From NCBI GenBank assembly GCA_032207245.1, contig CM063500.1, positions 65,405,494 to 65,469,493 on the forward strand: a stretch of DNA of 64,000 nt, in the 5' to 3' direction. Of this stretch, positions 51,046-61,410 are shown in pieces. Source of the stretch: Pardosa pseudoannulata (lineage: Eukaryota; Arthropoda; Arachnida; Araneae; Lycosidae). A program made the position numbers and the translations under genes. The notes under the pieces were generated by a model. That model was not told the DNA's origin. It worked only from the letters and a program-made list of their open reading frames with translations, and searched no databases. Within the stretch, counting starts at the first letter, position 1; each line of letters begins with the position of its first letter.

Positions 51046-51979
51046 CCGTATATTTCTGTGTATAAGCTGAGAAATTTTGGGGCTTTTCGTGAACCTTAAG
51101 TGATTGGCTTATATACGGATATAATGAACAAGTATAGTATATATCCTTGGTGACGTTTTTTGCTGTTAGCAACTAAAAGTCACCAAGTTGGTAAAATAAA
51201 ACCTTTTTTTAAGAAAGTATAAAGTAATAGAAAAGATTGATAAAGTAATAGAAAGAAAATATATGATGATGAAAAATAAAATTTTAAATTAGAAAAAACA
51301 CAAAATTTGAAAAATAAATTTACAGTGACTTTTACATGTAGTATAATCGCTTAAAAATAGCAATACTGCATCTGTAGCGAATGGGCTAATCTTTAAAAAA
51401 TGTTTTTTTACGTAAATCGGAAGCAATCAATAAACCCCCAAAATATCAGTTTTTATTTTATTTAAAATTTTTATTCTTCTTGTGTTTACATTGTTTAACT
51501 TTGTGAAAAAGTGCTACTTTTAGATAAGCTTACCCGAATTGAAGCTATTGTTATTGGAGTCTAACTAAAAAAAACACTTGCCGCATTCTCAACGTCTAGC
51601 ACTGTGATTCTCAAACACAGGATTGCAGCAGTAATCTAGAAAAAAAATTATGGAATTAATAAAAAACAGCATAAATAATTTAAAAATTAAATTTTTTTTT
51701 CATGACTGCTGATATGTATTAAGATGTTTTTGTATTTATTTTGAGATCCGACCAATCTTGTACATCCACTGTACTTAAATTGGCAAAAATATCTTGAGAA
51801 GCAATGGTCTAACATTTTATATTACAGCAATTTGACTGGAAAACTTTTACCCTTGATTGGCGATATATTTAAATGTCATTTTGGCTTATATACCAGTTTT
51901 GAATTTCGGGTAACTCTTTGAAGTAAATTCGCAGTCTCAGCTTATACATATGGTCGGGCTTATATTCTTAAATATATGG
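51046..51979. mobile_element. TA-flanked MITE with CCGTATATTT ends
   Basis: Left CCGTATATTTCTGTGTATAA and right (reversed) CCATATATTTAAGAATATAA, TATA on both sides. Inner repeats of ggcttatata occur in both arms. Tc1/mariner-type target. It contains a nested hAT MITE at 51602-51806. Confidence 0.72.
51602..51806. mobile_element. Small hAT MITE nested in a TA-flanked MITE
   Basis: Left CTGTGATTCTCAAACACAGG, right TTGAGAAGCAATG. The flanking octamers GTCTAGCA and GTCTAACA match at 7 of 8 positions. Ends resemble hAT CAGTGATTCTCAA types. Confidence 0.6.
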
Positions 51980-51983
51980 TATA

Positions 51984-53513
51984 TAACAGTACTGTACAAC
52001 AATCCTTGATATATGAATTGCATGTTGAGATGCTCATGCAAATAAAAAAAAATTCATGTCTTTTCTATATAAACCATAATTTAATATCTGGTTTAATGTC
52101 ATTCAAGGATTTAAAAAAAATGATATTGATGATGAAATTTATTGCCAATTAATTAAAAAAATATTGCCAGTTTAATGATGCCATTTTTCTAGCAGGTTAG
52201 TTTATGTTGAAGCTGGTGCAAATAATAATAATATCTGAATGGAAATCTAATGATCACAAAGAAAGCTCTTTTAAACTTGCACTGTAAAAGGCATACCTTA
52301 AGTGCACCAAATACAAGATTAAAAAATTACTATATGAGAACTCTGCATTGATTGAATTTACATCTTCAAACCCTAAATGTGGTGAAACAACAACTTTGAC
52401 TGGCTTCCTCAAAATGTCAAATTTCATAGTATTCATCCTTACTCCTGATGAGCTTATCTGATGACAAAATAAAAGTTAATATGTCCCATTATTTTTCATT
52501 TAACAATAATATGGGTGAAATCAAAACCCCTAAAGGGATTGATAAATTGGGCAGGAGTTTTTGAGATGTCATTAAATTTAGAGAGCAAAAAATTACAGAA
52601 TTATAGAAAAAAAAATAGAGTTGCACTATCAGGATTTCATGGTCCTGTTGTTCAGAAAGCATTCAGTTAGATAGAACTACCTAACAATCATAGTGATAGT
52701 CTAGATTTTGAAGGATTGGATAGTTTATTGATTATCAAGAACTAATATAATCAAGAGTAAGCATGAATATTTAAAGAAAAAAAGGTATAAATTTAGTACT
52801 AAATAGTACATTGAACAAATTGCAAATTCTTAAATAATTCTGAAGAAGCTGGAAATTTAATACTGAAAAGAGCATCTAAAAATTTTGTATTTTTATATTA
52901 AATCATTCTACAACTTATATGATTCTAGAGAGGAAGCCTTTCAAAAAATAACTGCCAATTAAATTACATCATTAGAATCTCTTAAGGGAATTAAAAGTAA
53001 AATTAATATTTTATCAACACCAACTAAAAACGTTAAAGAGCAATTACCACACCAAAAAGTGATTTTTATACACTCAAGTATAATGAAAATTAACTACCAA
53101 TATAACATTTTTAAAATTTAATTAAAAAATAATGTAATGAAAGTAGTGCATATATGTGTACTCGAATGTTATAGTGTGGCAAGTAACTTAGAGCAATTTA
53201 ATATTTTTTTGGTCATAGGAGTGGAGTTGCATTTAGTTTTCTGTAAATATTAACTGGATAATGTACAGTATTTTATATGAAACAAATTAATTTAAAATTC
53301 CAAAACTTGAAAGTTTTTCTTCTAATGCAGCTGGCAATATATCTTTATGTGAAATATGGCTGAGAAGATGTTACTCATTTTGCATCACCTGAGAAGCACG
53401 TGTAGCTTAAGGAATGCTACTGATGTGAGTAACGCCAACCTTTTGCGAGAGAGGACCAAATACACCGTGGGGTTTAAGTGTTGTTGGAAAATACTGAGCC
53501 AACAGTTAATTGT
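51984..53513. other. Intergenic, no recognisable feature
   Basis: AT-rich sequence. A few short open frames lack conserved motifs. I see no bounded repeat. Confidence 0.5.
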
Positions 53514-53517
53514 TTAA

Positions 53518-53795
53518 GGCCCCTCCACACTATGGTCCACTGTAAGACATCCCCACTGTCTGGAGGGGGTATGGTTTATAGTGGTCAATGGTGACAGACG
53601 ATGGCTTCCGAAGCAGATTTTCTCCAAAGATCAAAGGCAGCCAGATGCGTAACTAAAGTGTGCACTATGGACGCTATGGACGGATCCACGTGTTTGGCTC
53701 ATTTAGTGGCCCAGCGTGTGGATGCAACCTGTGAACCATCGTTCAAGGTCACCATCAGGAAGTGGTGAACAATTAGCCATTGTATGGAGGCTACC
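53518..53795. mobile_element. TTAA-type MITE, family with CCTCCAC ends, copy 2
   Basis: GGCCCCTCCACACTATGG at the left, TATGGAGGCTACC at the right, TTAA on both sides (53514-53517, 53796-53799). Internal tctccaaagatcaaaggcag and catttagtggcccagc are shared with 153-447. Non-coding. Confidence 0.78.
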
Positions 53796-54027
53796 TTAAA
53801 GAGAGTACTTTTATTAGAGACATCTGCCAAAATTTGGCGTTCCAGATGACTATTATTTCTCATCGTTACAGATTTTTCCTGGGAGAGTTATTACTTCCTC
53901 ATTAAAATGTTAGCCAGCAATACTTTTTTTTGCTTTGAGAGTCAAAGAATTTCGGGGTTCAGTTGAAGGAATGAAAACTTCCTCGTTCAAACTGGACGGC
54001 TGGGAAAATATGATTAATATAAAGAGG

Positions 54028-54846
54028 CAAGGTTGGGAAAAAAACATGATTTTAAAAAAAAAATCAGATTTATTTGATTTAAATCAGATTTTTTTTTATT
54101 TACATCGGATTTCTTTGATTTTTTTTCTGAATACTAATTTTAATTGTTGTTTTTAGGTTTTTTTGCAATATACATAGAATAGTTCTTTTATAAGAAGTAA
54201 CATCTTATCGATCTAGTATATTCTACACACTGATTACCTAAAATTAAATATATAAATTTTAATCTAAATACATTCGATTATTTTGTAATTGGATAGTGCA
54301 AACTAAACAAGATGTCAATTTAAAGAACAAATTAAATATTCTTTTAATGCAAACTATTCATTTAAAAAAAGAAATCACAATTATTTCAATATTTTTTAAG
54401 CACCGAATTATGGATTTAATTTTTTTCAATAAAACCACTAGCTTTGATTCTTTATCCACTACTAATTGGTTACGAAGACTAGAACGAACAATACCAAAAG
54501 AAAGAAACTGTCTTTCCATTCCGGCAGATGATGCCCCGGTTGTTATTTGGTAGACAAACTGGATTTCAAGTTCTGTAATGCACTCTTTACCTCCCATTAC
54601 ATAAAATGAATTCCACCTGTCATAATCAGTCATTGTACGTACCCCTACTACATACTTTCTGATAACTCCTAAATTCTTGGAAAGCACATGCTATCTATTT
54701 ACACTTATTTACTTATTGGTATTACTGTGCTGACTGATTCCCAATTCTCCTGTCTTTGGAATAGGTTTAAAAAAAAGTGAAAAAAAAAATGATTTAAATC
54801 AATGATTTTTCAAAAAAATCAATTGGTTTAAATCATGCCAACCATG
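54028..54846 (-). mobile_element. hAT element, CAAGGTTGG ends, copy 2
   Basis: Starts CAAGGTTGGGAAAAAAACAT, ends TCATGCCAACCATG, with the perfect 8-bp duplication TAAAGAGG (54020-54027, 54847-54854). Clearly the same family as 22388-23738, but without the nested 520-bp insertion. Confidence 0.92.
54358..54687 (-). pseudogene. hAT transposase C-terminal fragment, copy 2
   Basis: Contains [18 protein letters not shown], then AGMERQFLSFGIV and LRNQLVVDKESKLVVLLKK, the hAT dimerisation end. It retains a segment (SSLRNQL) missing from the copy at 22771-22986, which shows separate decay. No catalytic domain. Confidence 0.8.
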
Positions 54847-55208
54847 TAAAGAGGAGAAATTAAGATTTAGAATATTGAATGGGGAAAAGGGATGATTTTA
54901 GATAGACTTTAGGACCTTAGATAGTGATATTATTACAGATATATAGGCTTACACCTTATTAATTTAGTTTTATTTTAAATTAGTATCGCATAAATTTTCA
55001 GAAAATTAAGTGCGAAGTTCAGAATTTTTTTCCCTTTTTTTTAAACTTACCATCTTCTCTTTTAATTAGCGGGATGATTGAAATGAACAAACTTCTGGGT
55101 AGTTACGTTATGCCACTAATTTTCATGTAACACATATTTGTTGGGTTTCATGGCTAGCTTTTAAGCCTGGAATATGCCCCTGATATGTATATACATGCAT
55201 ACACACAC

Positions 55209-55214
<6 letters not shown>

Positions 55215-55258
<44 letters not shown>
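55215..55258. repeat. (TA)n microsatellite
   Basis: About 20 TA units with flanking TGTG/CATA. Confidence 0.9.
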
Positions 55259-55703
<445 letters not shown>

Positions 55704-55724
55704 ATTCTTCTGGCCATGTGTAAT

Positions 55725-56040
55725 AGAACTCCTCCTAAACGGCTGGACTGATTTTGGTGAAATTTAGTATATGTAATTAAGCTATTCGAAAATAGTTTAG
55801 ATTCACAATTTGATTCGATAGAAAATGTTTTTTTTATACAAAATCCAGAACTGCTCGCATATTGAGATTATTATAATGCCGCTTGAAACCTTCACTGCGA
55901 TCGTATCTGTGGCGCAGTGGTCAGAGCAACGATCGTCAGTACAATTCCCAAGATAGAATCCCCGTACAGGCGCCGTGAGAATTTTAATTTAATCTAGTTA
56001 CGTTTGTGATGACTGTATACGTGGTGACGTCAAGTTTAAT
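55725..56040 (+). repeat. Dispersed repeat with tRNA-like segment
   Basis: Begins aactcctcctaaacggctgg, then tgattttggtgaaattt, a phrase common in arthropod dispersed repeats. At 55908-55975 tgtggcgcagtggtcagagc resembles a tRNA A-box half, but the B-box half is degenerate. Not a functional tRNA gene. Confidence 0.4.
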
Positions 56041-56188
56041 TTTTTGCTAGCCTTCATAGATATATGTATATGTATTTATTTATTGTATTTTATTAGAGTT
56101 TTTTAGATGTAAAAAATATTTTTGAATAATTTAAAATGAATTATTTCAACACAGAAAACATATTAGGAACACGTTTAATATTTTTTAA

Positions 56189-57108
56189 GGTATCCGTCTA
56201 CGTTAAAAACGTCATTTTTTCCAAAAATCATAATTTTATTTCTCTGTTATAAAATTTCAACTTTTAGACTTCTAAATCTGTTTTTGTTTTGTCTCTACAA
56301 TATTTTAAAGAAAAGTTACAGCTGTTTAAATATCAGTGACAGCTGTCAAACAAAACGGAAGTAGCGTCGTCGGAACCGGAAGTTGTGAATTTAAAGCCTT
56401 TTAAAGAGCATTTTTTGGACAAAACTTTTTAAATCTTCATGAAGATTAGTTTAAGTTTTTTCTAGTATTTTTAATAATTGGCAACTTGGCAATTAGAAAG
56501 TTTTGAAGCAGAAAAGTGTGGGTAATTTTAAACATGTATTTTAATTTTTTAATAGTTAAAGTTGCTTTCGTAAACTTCAAATACGTTTTTCTCAGAACGG
56601 TATTTTTAATAAAATGTTGAAATTTGAAATGTGACTTCTCAAAAAGTTCTTAAAATATTTTGTTGAAAATTATTATGAATGCTTTTGATAGTATTTACTA
56701 GTAAATGACCCAAAAGCTTTAAATTTGGATAATTTTTAATGATGTTACACTCATAGTTAGATATAAAGGTAATGAAAAATCATTAAACATTCAATGTATA
56801 TGATTTTGAAGGACCAAAATTTTTTACCAAATGTAAATTAAGGAAAGATTTCAGATGATTCATTAATCCAGTGTATAAGAAATGTGTTGCATAAAAAATA
56901 TTGAAATAATTTTATTAGAAAATTTGACCTTTTGAAAAAACTCGACTTTTTTTACTAAATTTTCTCTATTTATTAGAAATTTTATGAAAACTTCTCCAGG
57001 AATAAATTTTTTAAGTGCAATTCTCTATGATAATATAAAATATAAATCTAAAAACATAAACTAGTTTCTACGTTTAAAGAAAAAGTTCTCCGAACGTAGG
57101 CGGATACC
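56189..57108. mobile_element. TTAA-type MITE with GGTATCC ends, copy 2
   Basis: Begins GGTATCCGTCTACGTTAAA and ends AACGTAGGCGGATACC, with TTAA outside (56185-56188, 57109-57112). The inverted ends are longer and better kept than in the sister copy at 44977-45873. No coding capacity. Confidence 0.9.
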
Positions 57109-57112
57109 TTAA

Positions 57113-57750
57113 TATCATGGCTACCTTTCGACAGAAAATATTTTAACAGTATATAAATACAATAATAACGGATAATACCTCGCTGGAATTACTATAAGAT
57201 GAAAGTAAAAAAAAAAAAAAAAATGCAAATCTCATTTACGAGCATCGACGTAGAAGTTATAAAAGGAAAAATAGAAATGTTACTTTCTCTTAATGAACTG
57301 GCAACGGAAAAAAAAAGTTTGCAGCAGTCGGATGTTTGTTTACATTAGACACGCAGCTGTAAATCCCATTTTATGCTGTTAGTGTAATCGAGCAGATTTT
57401 TTTTTCTGTCTTTTCTTTTCATTCTATAATCTCTAATGGCTTTTTCATTGCTGAATTTTTTTTGTGGTGAGAAAAATAACTTTCTAACTGTTTCTGTAAT
57501 TTGTTTATCCGCAGGTGTTTTGGGTCGTGTACGGTGTGCAATTTATTAACAATTTTCAAGCTTGGAAAACGTTTTATTTGCAGTCATTGAACTGAATATT
57601 TATATAACGTATGCAAATATACCCACGCGCACGCTCACATTCACGGACATACATTAATAAATAACAGCGTCCTGTCGACCTTGAATCTGAAATCAAATAG
57701 TCATGGAGTTGCACATAATTGGAAATAGCTCCGTTCAAGCTTGTAGTTAT
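57113..57750. other. Intergenic, no recognisable feature
   Basis: Mixed-composition sequence. No bounded repeat or coding block seen. Confidence 0.5.
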
Positions 57751-57758
57751 ATTGTACT

Positions 57759-57933
57759 AGGGGCATACGCAAGGGGGAGGTTAGGGGTTTAAACACCCCC
57801 CTTGAGGTCAGACAAAATGGCAAAAATAAAAATTTTAGTATGTAAAAATTTTAGTTTAGTTTTATTATGCAAGCTATTATTTTTTAGAATTATGAACCCC
57901 CCCCCTCCCCTTGAAAAAAATTCTGCTCATACC
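57759..57933. mobile_element. Very short hAT MITE
   Basis: Left AGGGGCATACGCAAGGGG, right CTGCTCATACC, with the perfect 8-bp duplication ATTGTACT (57751-57758, 57934-57941). Only 175 bp, with C and G runs at both arms. Confidence 0.72.
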
Positions 57934-58278
57934 ATTGTACTGTACACCACATTTTTGGGAAATGTCTCGAACTTTCGGTTTTGTCTATCAACGGAATTCT
58001 TATTCGTAAACAAAATAACATCAATACACACGTGAAAGATTCTGTATTATAACCGATCACTTAAAGGAATTCTGATACGAATAACTTCAATAAATAAATA
58101 CGTCAAAATAAAAACACATCTTTTGTCATTACGTACTTCATCTCAATTCTTTATTCTAAACATTTACTCTCGCAATGTTACACTGTTGCCACTACTCCTA
58201 TCCTTTTTGGAAAAGAAAAAAAAATCTAAAACCATGGAGGTAACACCACATCTATAAAAATTTTATTACTCATCGGGC

Positions 58279-58942
58279 CAGGGCCGTATCCAAAAATTAT
58301 ATTCGGAGGGGACATTGTTTTTTTGTGGATGATACTTCAATAAAACTACAAGTTTTCTTAGCTATGTATACTCCTAATGAGTATCATAATACAATGTGAT
58401 TTTAAAATATTAAAATAATTAAAAAATGATATAATGGACAAATTTATAGCCTTGAATAAGTATTGTACTATACAATGTATAGTACTATACAATCTATACA
58501 ATTGTATAATAACTATACAATGGATTTACAAGTAAAATTAACATTGAAAGGATATAAACTATACAGAGTATTAAATTTTAATTTGTAAAACAGAAGTATA
58601 ACCAAAGAAAAAGAATAATTTTGAAAGAAAATGAAATTTTTACTGTCTATTATAAAATATGCCTTCCTTGAAATTTTCGCCAAAAAAAAATTTTTTTTTT
58701 TGACAATTTTTTCTGATTGTGCAACAATATTGTCAAGAGTGCTAGTCAATCTGCTCTTACTTGTCGAATACAACTTGCACCTACTGTTTGACTCAACTTC
58801 AGTGTTCTAAACACACTGTTATCTATGCATAGCTTTGCAGATGATACACATGGTTCATATTCTTTCCACCAGACGGTCTTTAAGTATTTCAGAGGGGAGA
58901 GGGGGGGGTGGTTCCCTAAATCCCTCCCTTGCTACGGCCTTG
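58279..58942. mobile_element. hAT MITE, CMAGGCC ends, copy 2
   Basis: Left CAGGGCCGTATCCAAAAATT and right (reversed) CAAGGCCGTAGCAAGGGAGG. Octamers CATCGGGC and CATTGGGC flank it (7 of 8). Relative of 21637-22265 in opposite orientation. The minus-strand open frame inside (58513-58773) has no motif I recognise. Confidence 0.82.
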
Positions 58943-59156
58943 CATTGGGCCCTTTTTCTTCGAAGAAATGAGTGATTCTGGTTTTGTGAATATTAGCGTG
59001 ACGGCTGTGATTTACGCCGATATGTTATAAAATCACATCGTCGCTAGTCCGCCTGATAAACACCTGATGAGTAGTACGATTTTATGCAGGAAGGGCGCTC
59101 TACTCCATATAGCTATGCGTTTGAAAGATCACACGTTGTTCGAAACATATCGAACG

Positions 59157-59738
59157 TAAGAGTTGGGCTGAAAAGTTCGTAGACTAACATAGAAAAAAAA
59201 ATTTTTTTTTGATAAAATTTGATTTTATTATTTAATGTAGTTGCCTTCAAGAGCGATACAACGATTATAGTGGTCATAAATTTTTCGATACCATTTTTAT
59301 AGTACGAATTGTCTTTAGCCTCAAAATAGGCCTTAGTTTCTGCGATTACTTCTTCATCGGCGCTAAATTTTTTTTCCGGCGAGCATTCTCTTGATGTATG
59401 AGAGCAGGAAAAAGTCGCTGAATGCCAGATCTGGAGAATACGGTGTATGCGGAAGCAATTCGAAGCCCAATTCATATAACTTTGCCATCGTTTTCACTGA
59501 CTTGTGACACGGTGCATTGCCTTGATGAAACAAAACTTTCTTCTTCTTCAAATGGGACCGTTTTTCCGTGATTTCGTCCTTCAAACGCCCCAATAACGCT
59601 AAGTAATAGTCGCTGTTGATGGTTTTTGCCTTTTCAAGATAGTCTATGAATAATATACCATGCCATCCCAGAATACTGATGCCGTAACCTTGCCTATTGT
59701 TGCGCCTTTCCATGTTTTGGAGTTGGTTCATCACGTGC
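59157..59738 (-). pseudogene. mariner transposase, 5'-truncated and frameshifted
   Basis: On the minus strand the C-terminal two thirds of a mariner transposase can be read: EPTPKHGKAQQ, then GILFIDYLEKAKTINSDYY, KKKKVLFHQGNAPCHKS, LLPHTPYSPDLAFSDFFLL, and in another frame SADEEVIAETKAYFEA to the end ALEGNYIK with a stop at 59228-59230. The FIDYLEK and SPDLA.SDFFL blocks are mariner catalytic-domain hallmarks; the usual HQDNAP reads HQGNAP here, so the catalytic Asp appears changed. There is a stop after QQ, a frame change near 59690 and another near 59365. The 3' end has an AGTTGGGCTGAAAAG terminus beside TA (59157-59158). The helix-turn-helix N-terminus is absent; a THAP domain sits in its place. 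Confidence 0.85.
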
Positions 59739-59879
59739 ACTTGGAGTCCAGTCTTGCCTTTTCAAAGCTTTTATCCAAAGCATTCGAAATGTAGGATCTT
59801 TACGAAAGCAATAAAATCTAAAATATTCGCCTTTTTTGAAAAGCTTAGTACAGCCATACGTACAACAGCTTGTTACCAT
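59739..59879 (-). CDS. THAP zinc-finger domain, first-exon-like fragment
   Basis: From ATG at 59879 the minus strand reads 47 codons with VTSCCTYGCTKLFKKG, RFYCFRKDP, LWIKALKRQDWTPS. This matches the N-terminal two thirds of a THAP domain: the Cys pair with x4 spacing (or CC..C), the phenylalanines, and the invariant Trp residues of W.KA and W.P. THAP domains bind DNA through a C2CH zinc site. Here the second half (C..HF) is missing, because the frame passes directly into mariner coding sequence (ARDEPTPKHGKAQQ) and stops at 59694-59696. It may be a first exon of a host THAP gene cut by the mariner, or a captured exon. No downstream THAP exon was recognised. Confidence 0.7.
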
Positions 59880-60490
59880 TTTCAGATAATTGAGAAAATT
59901 AAAACCTCAATAACAAACACAACCCGAAGGAAATTCAAATGTTTTGCCAACGAGGAAGTTGAGCTGCCATTTTTGCTGCACCTGACGTCATGAGCACATT
60001 CTCTGTAAGCACAATTATTTATTTTACCAACACATGCTAAAGAAGCGCACAAAGAATAAAAATAATTCAAGGTTTCCTAAACAGTAAAATTGCTAAGGGT
60101 TCTTGAACAGTTACGTCAAGATTACCCGAGCGTATAAACTTCTCGCTTGGCGGTTCAGTTTGTACTCGTATCCCATTTGAAGCTATTTCTCGGTCAAGGT
60201 CACGATAGCAGGTTTTTACAGAGTACCTAGCAGTGATAAAAGCCCTACTTCAACCTTCGAACGAAAAAAATCAAAAACATAATTTGGTGAATCAAGAAAA
60301 CGAGTTTCCCTAACGGGAATTTAGTACTTACAGCAGCTTCCATAAAAACGAAAGTAAAAAGCTGTAAGGTGAGAAATCGTTCACATAACAAAGCATATAT
60401 GAAAAACAACGCGTTGTGTGATTAAAATTAACCACACTGTACCGTATTTCCCTTTCCCGCCTTTTTACGGTGCAATGCCATTATTTCAAG
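59880..60490. other. Region upstream of the THAP fragment
   Basis: Minus-strand 5' side of the THAP start plus intergenic sequence. No coding block or bounded repeat was recognised, and open frames are short. Confidence 0.45.
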
Positions 60491-60496
60491 CCCTAT

Positions 60497-60877
<381 letters not shown>

Positions 60878-60881
<4 letters not shown>

Positions 60882-61410
60882 AGGATTGAAGAGCAATTCT
60901 AGGTTTTCATGGACGTAACAATCGTTTATTACAAATACGGACGGTTACACAAATACAAATACATAAATTTACGTCGAATGAAAAAAATAAGTTTAGATAA
61001 TAGCGTCAAAACAAAAGGTCGAAAGGTGCGTCTACTCCTTTCGCCGTCTCTTTCTCATCGTTGTTCTGAGTGTTCTGTCTCTGGCACGCCACTCTGTGTT
61101 GCGCGCGCAGTCCAATCGGAGTACAGCGGAGATGAGGTGTTCTCTCCCTTCACACTCGACCATCCTGAGGAGTCTTGGACCCTCAAGACTTGAAAGAAAA
61201 CAATCGTCAACATCTGCAAATAAAAAGAAAACACAAGGAAAACAAAAGAGAAAAAGAATAATGTTCAGGAAAAAAAATGTCCGTCGATAGCTGCAACGTC
61301 AAACAGCAAGTGCACTCAGAAGAATAGCTCAAATGTCACTGGTAAAAAAAAGAAAGTCCAAAATTTGTGCAAGTCGTCAACAGTAGATCAGTCACAAGTC
61401 GTTGTTGAAA
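60878..61410 (-). repeat. Ty3/gypsy 3' end with LTR (inner edge unclear)
   Basis: Non-coding sequence between the Pol stop and the TA array. On the minus strand it ends CTTCAATCCTAACA (a CA terminus) with AATAAA about 45 nt earlier (60923-60928), fitting the R/U5 end of an LTR. I could not identify the polypurine tract or the TG start, so the LTR length is unknown. The other LTR lies outside the window. Confidence 0.65.

Noticed and set aside
55908..55975. tRNA-like sequence gtggcgcagtggtcagagc
   Set aside because: Only the 5' half resembles a tRNA. The T-arm half is degenerate, so it is probably a repeat fragment.
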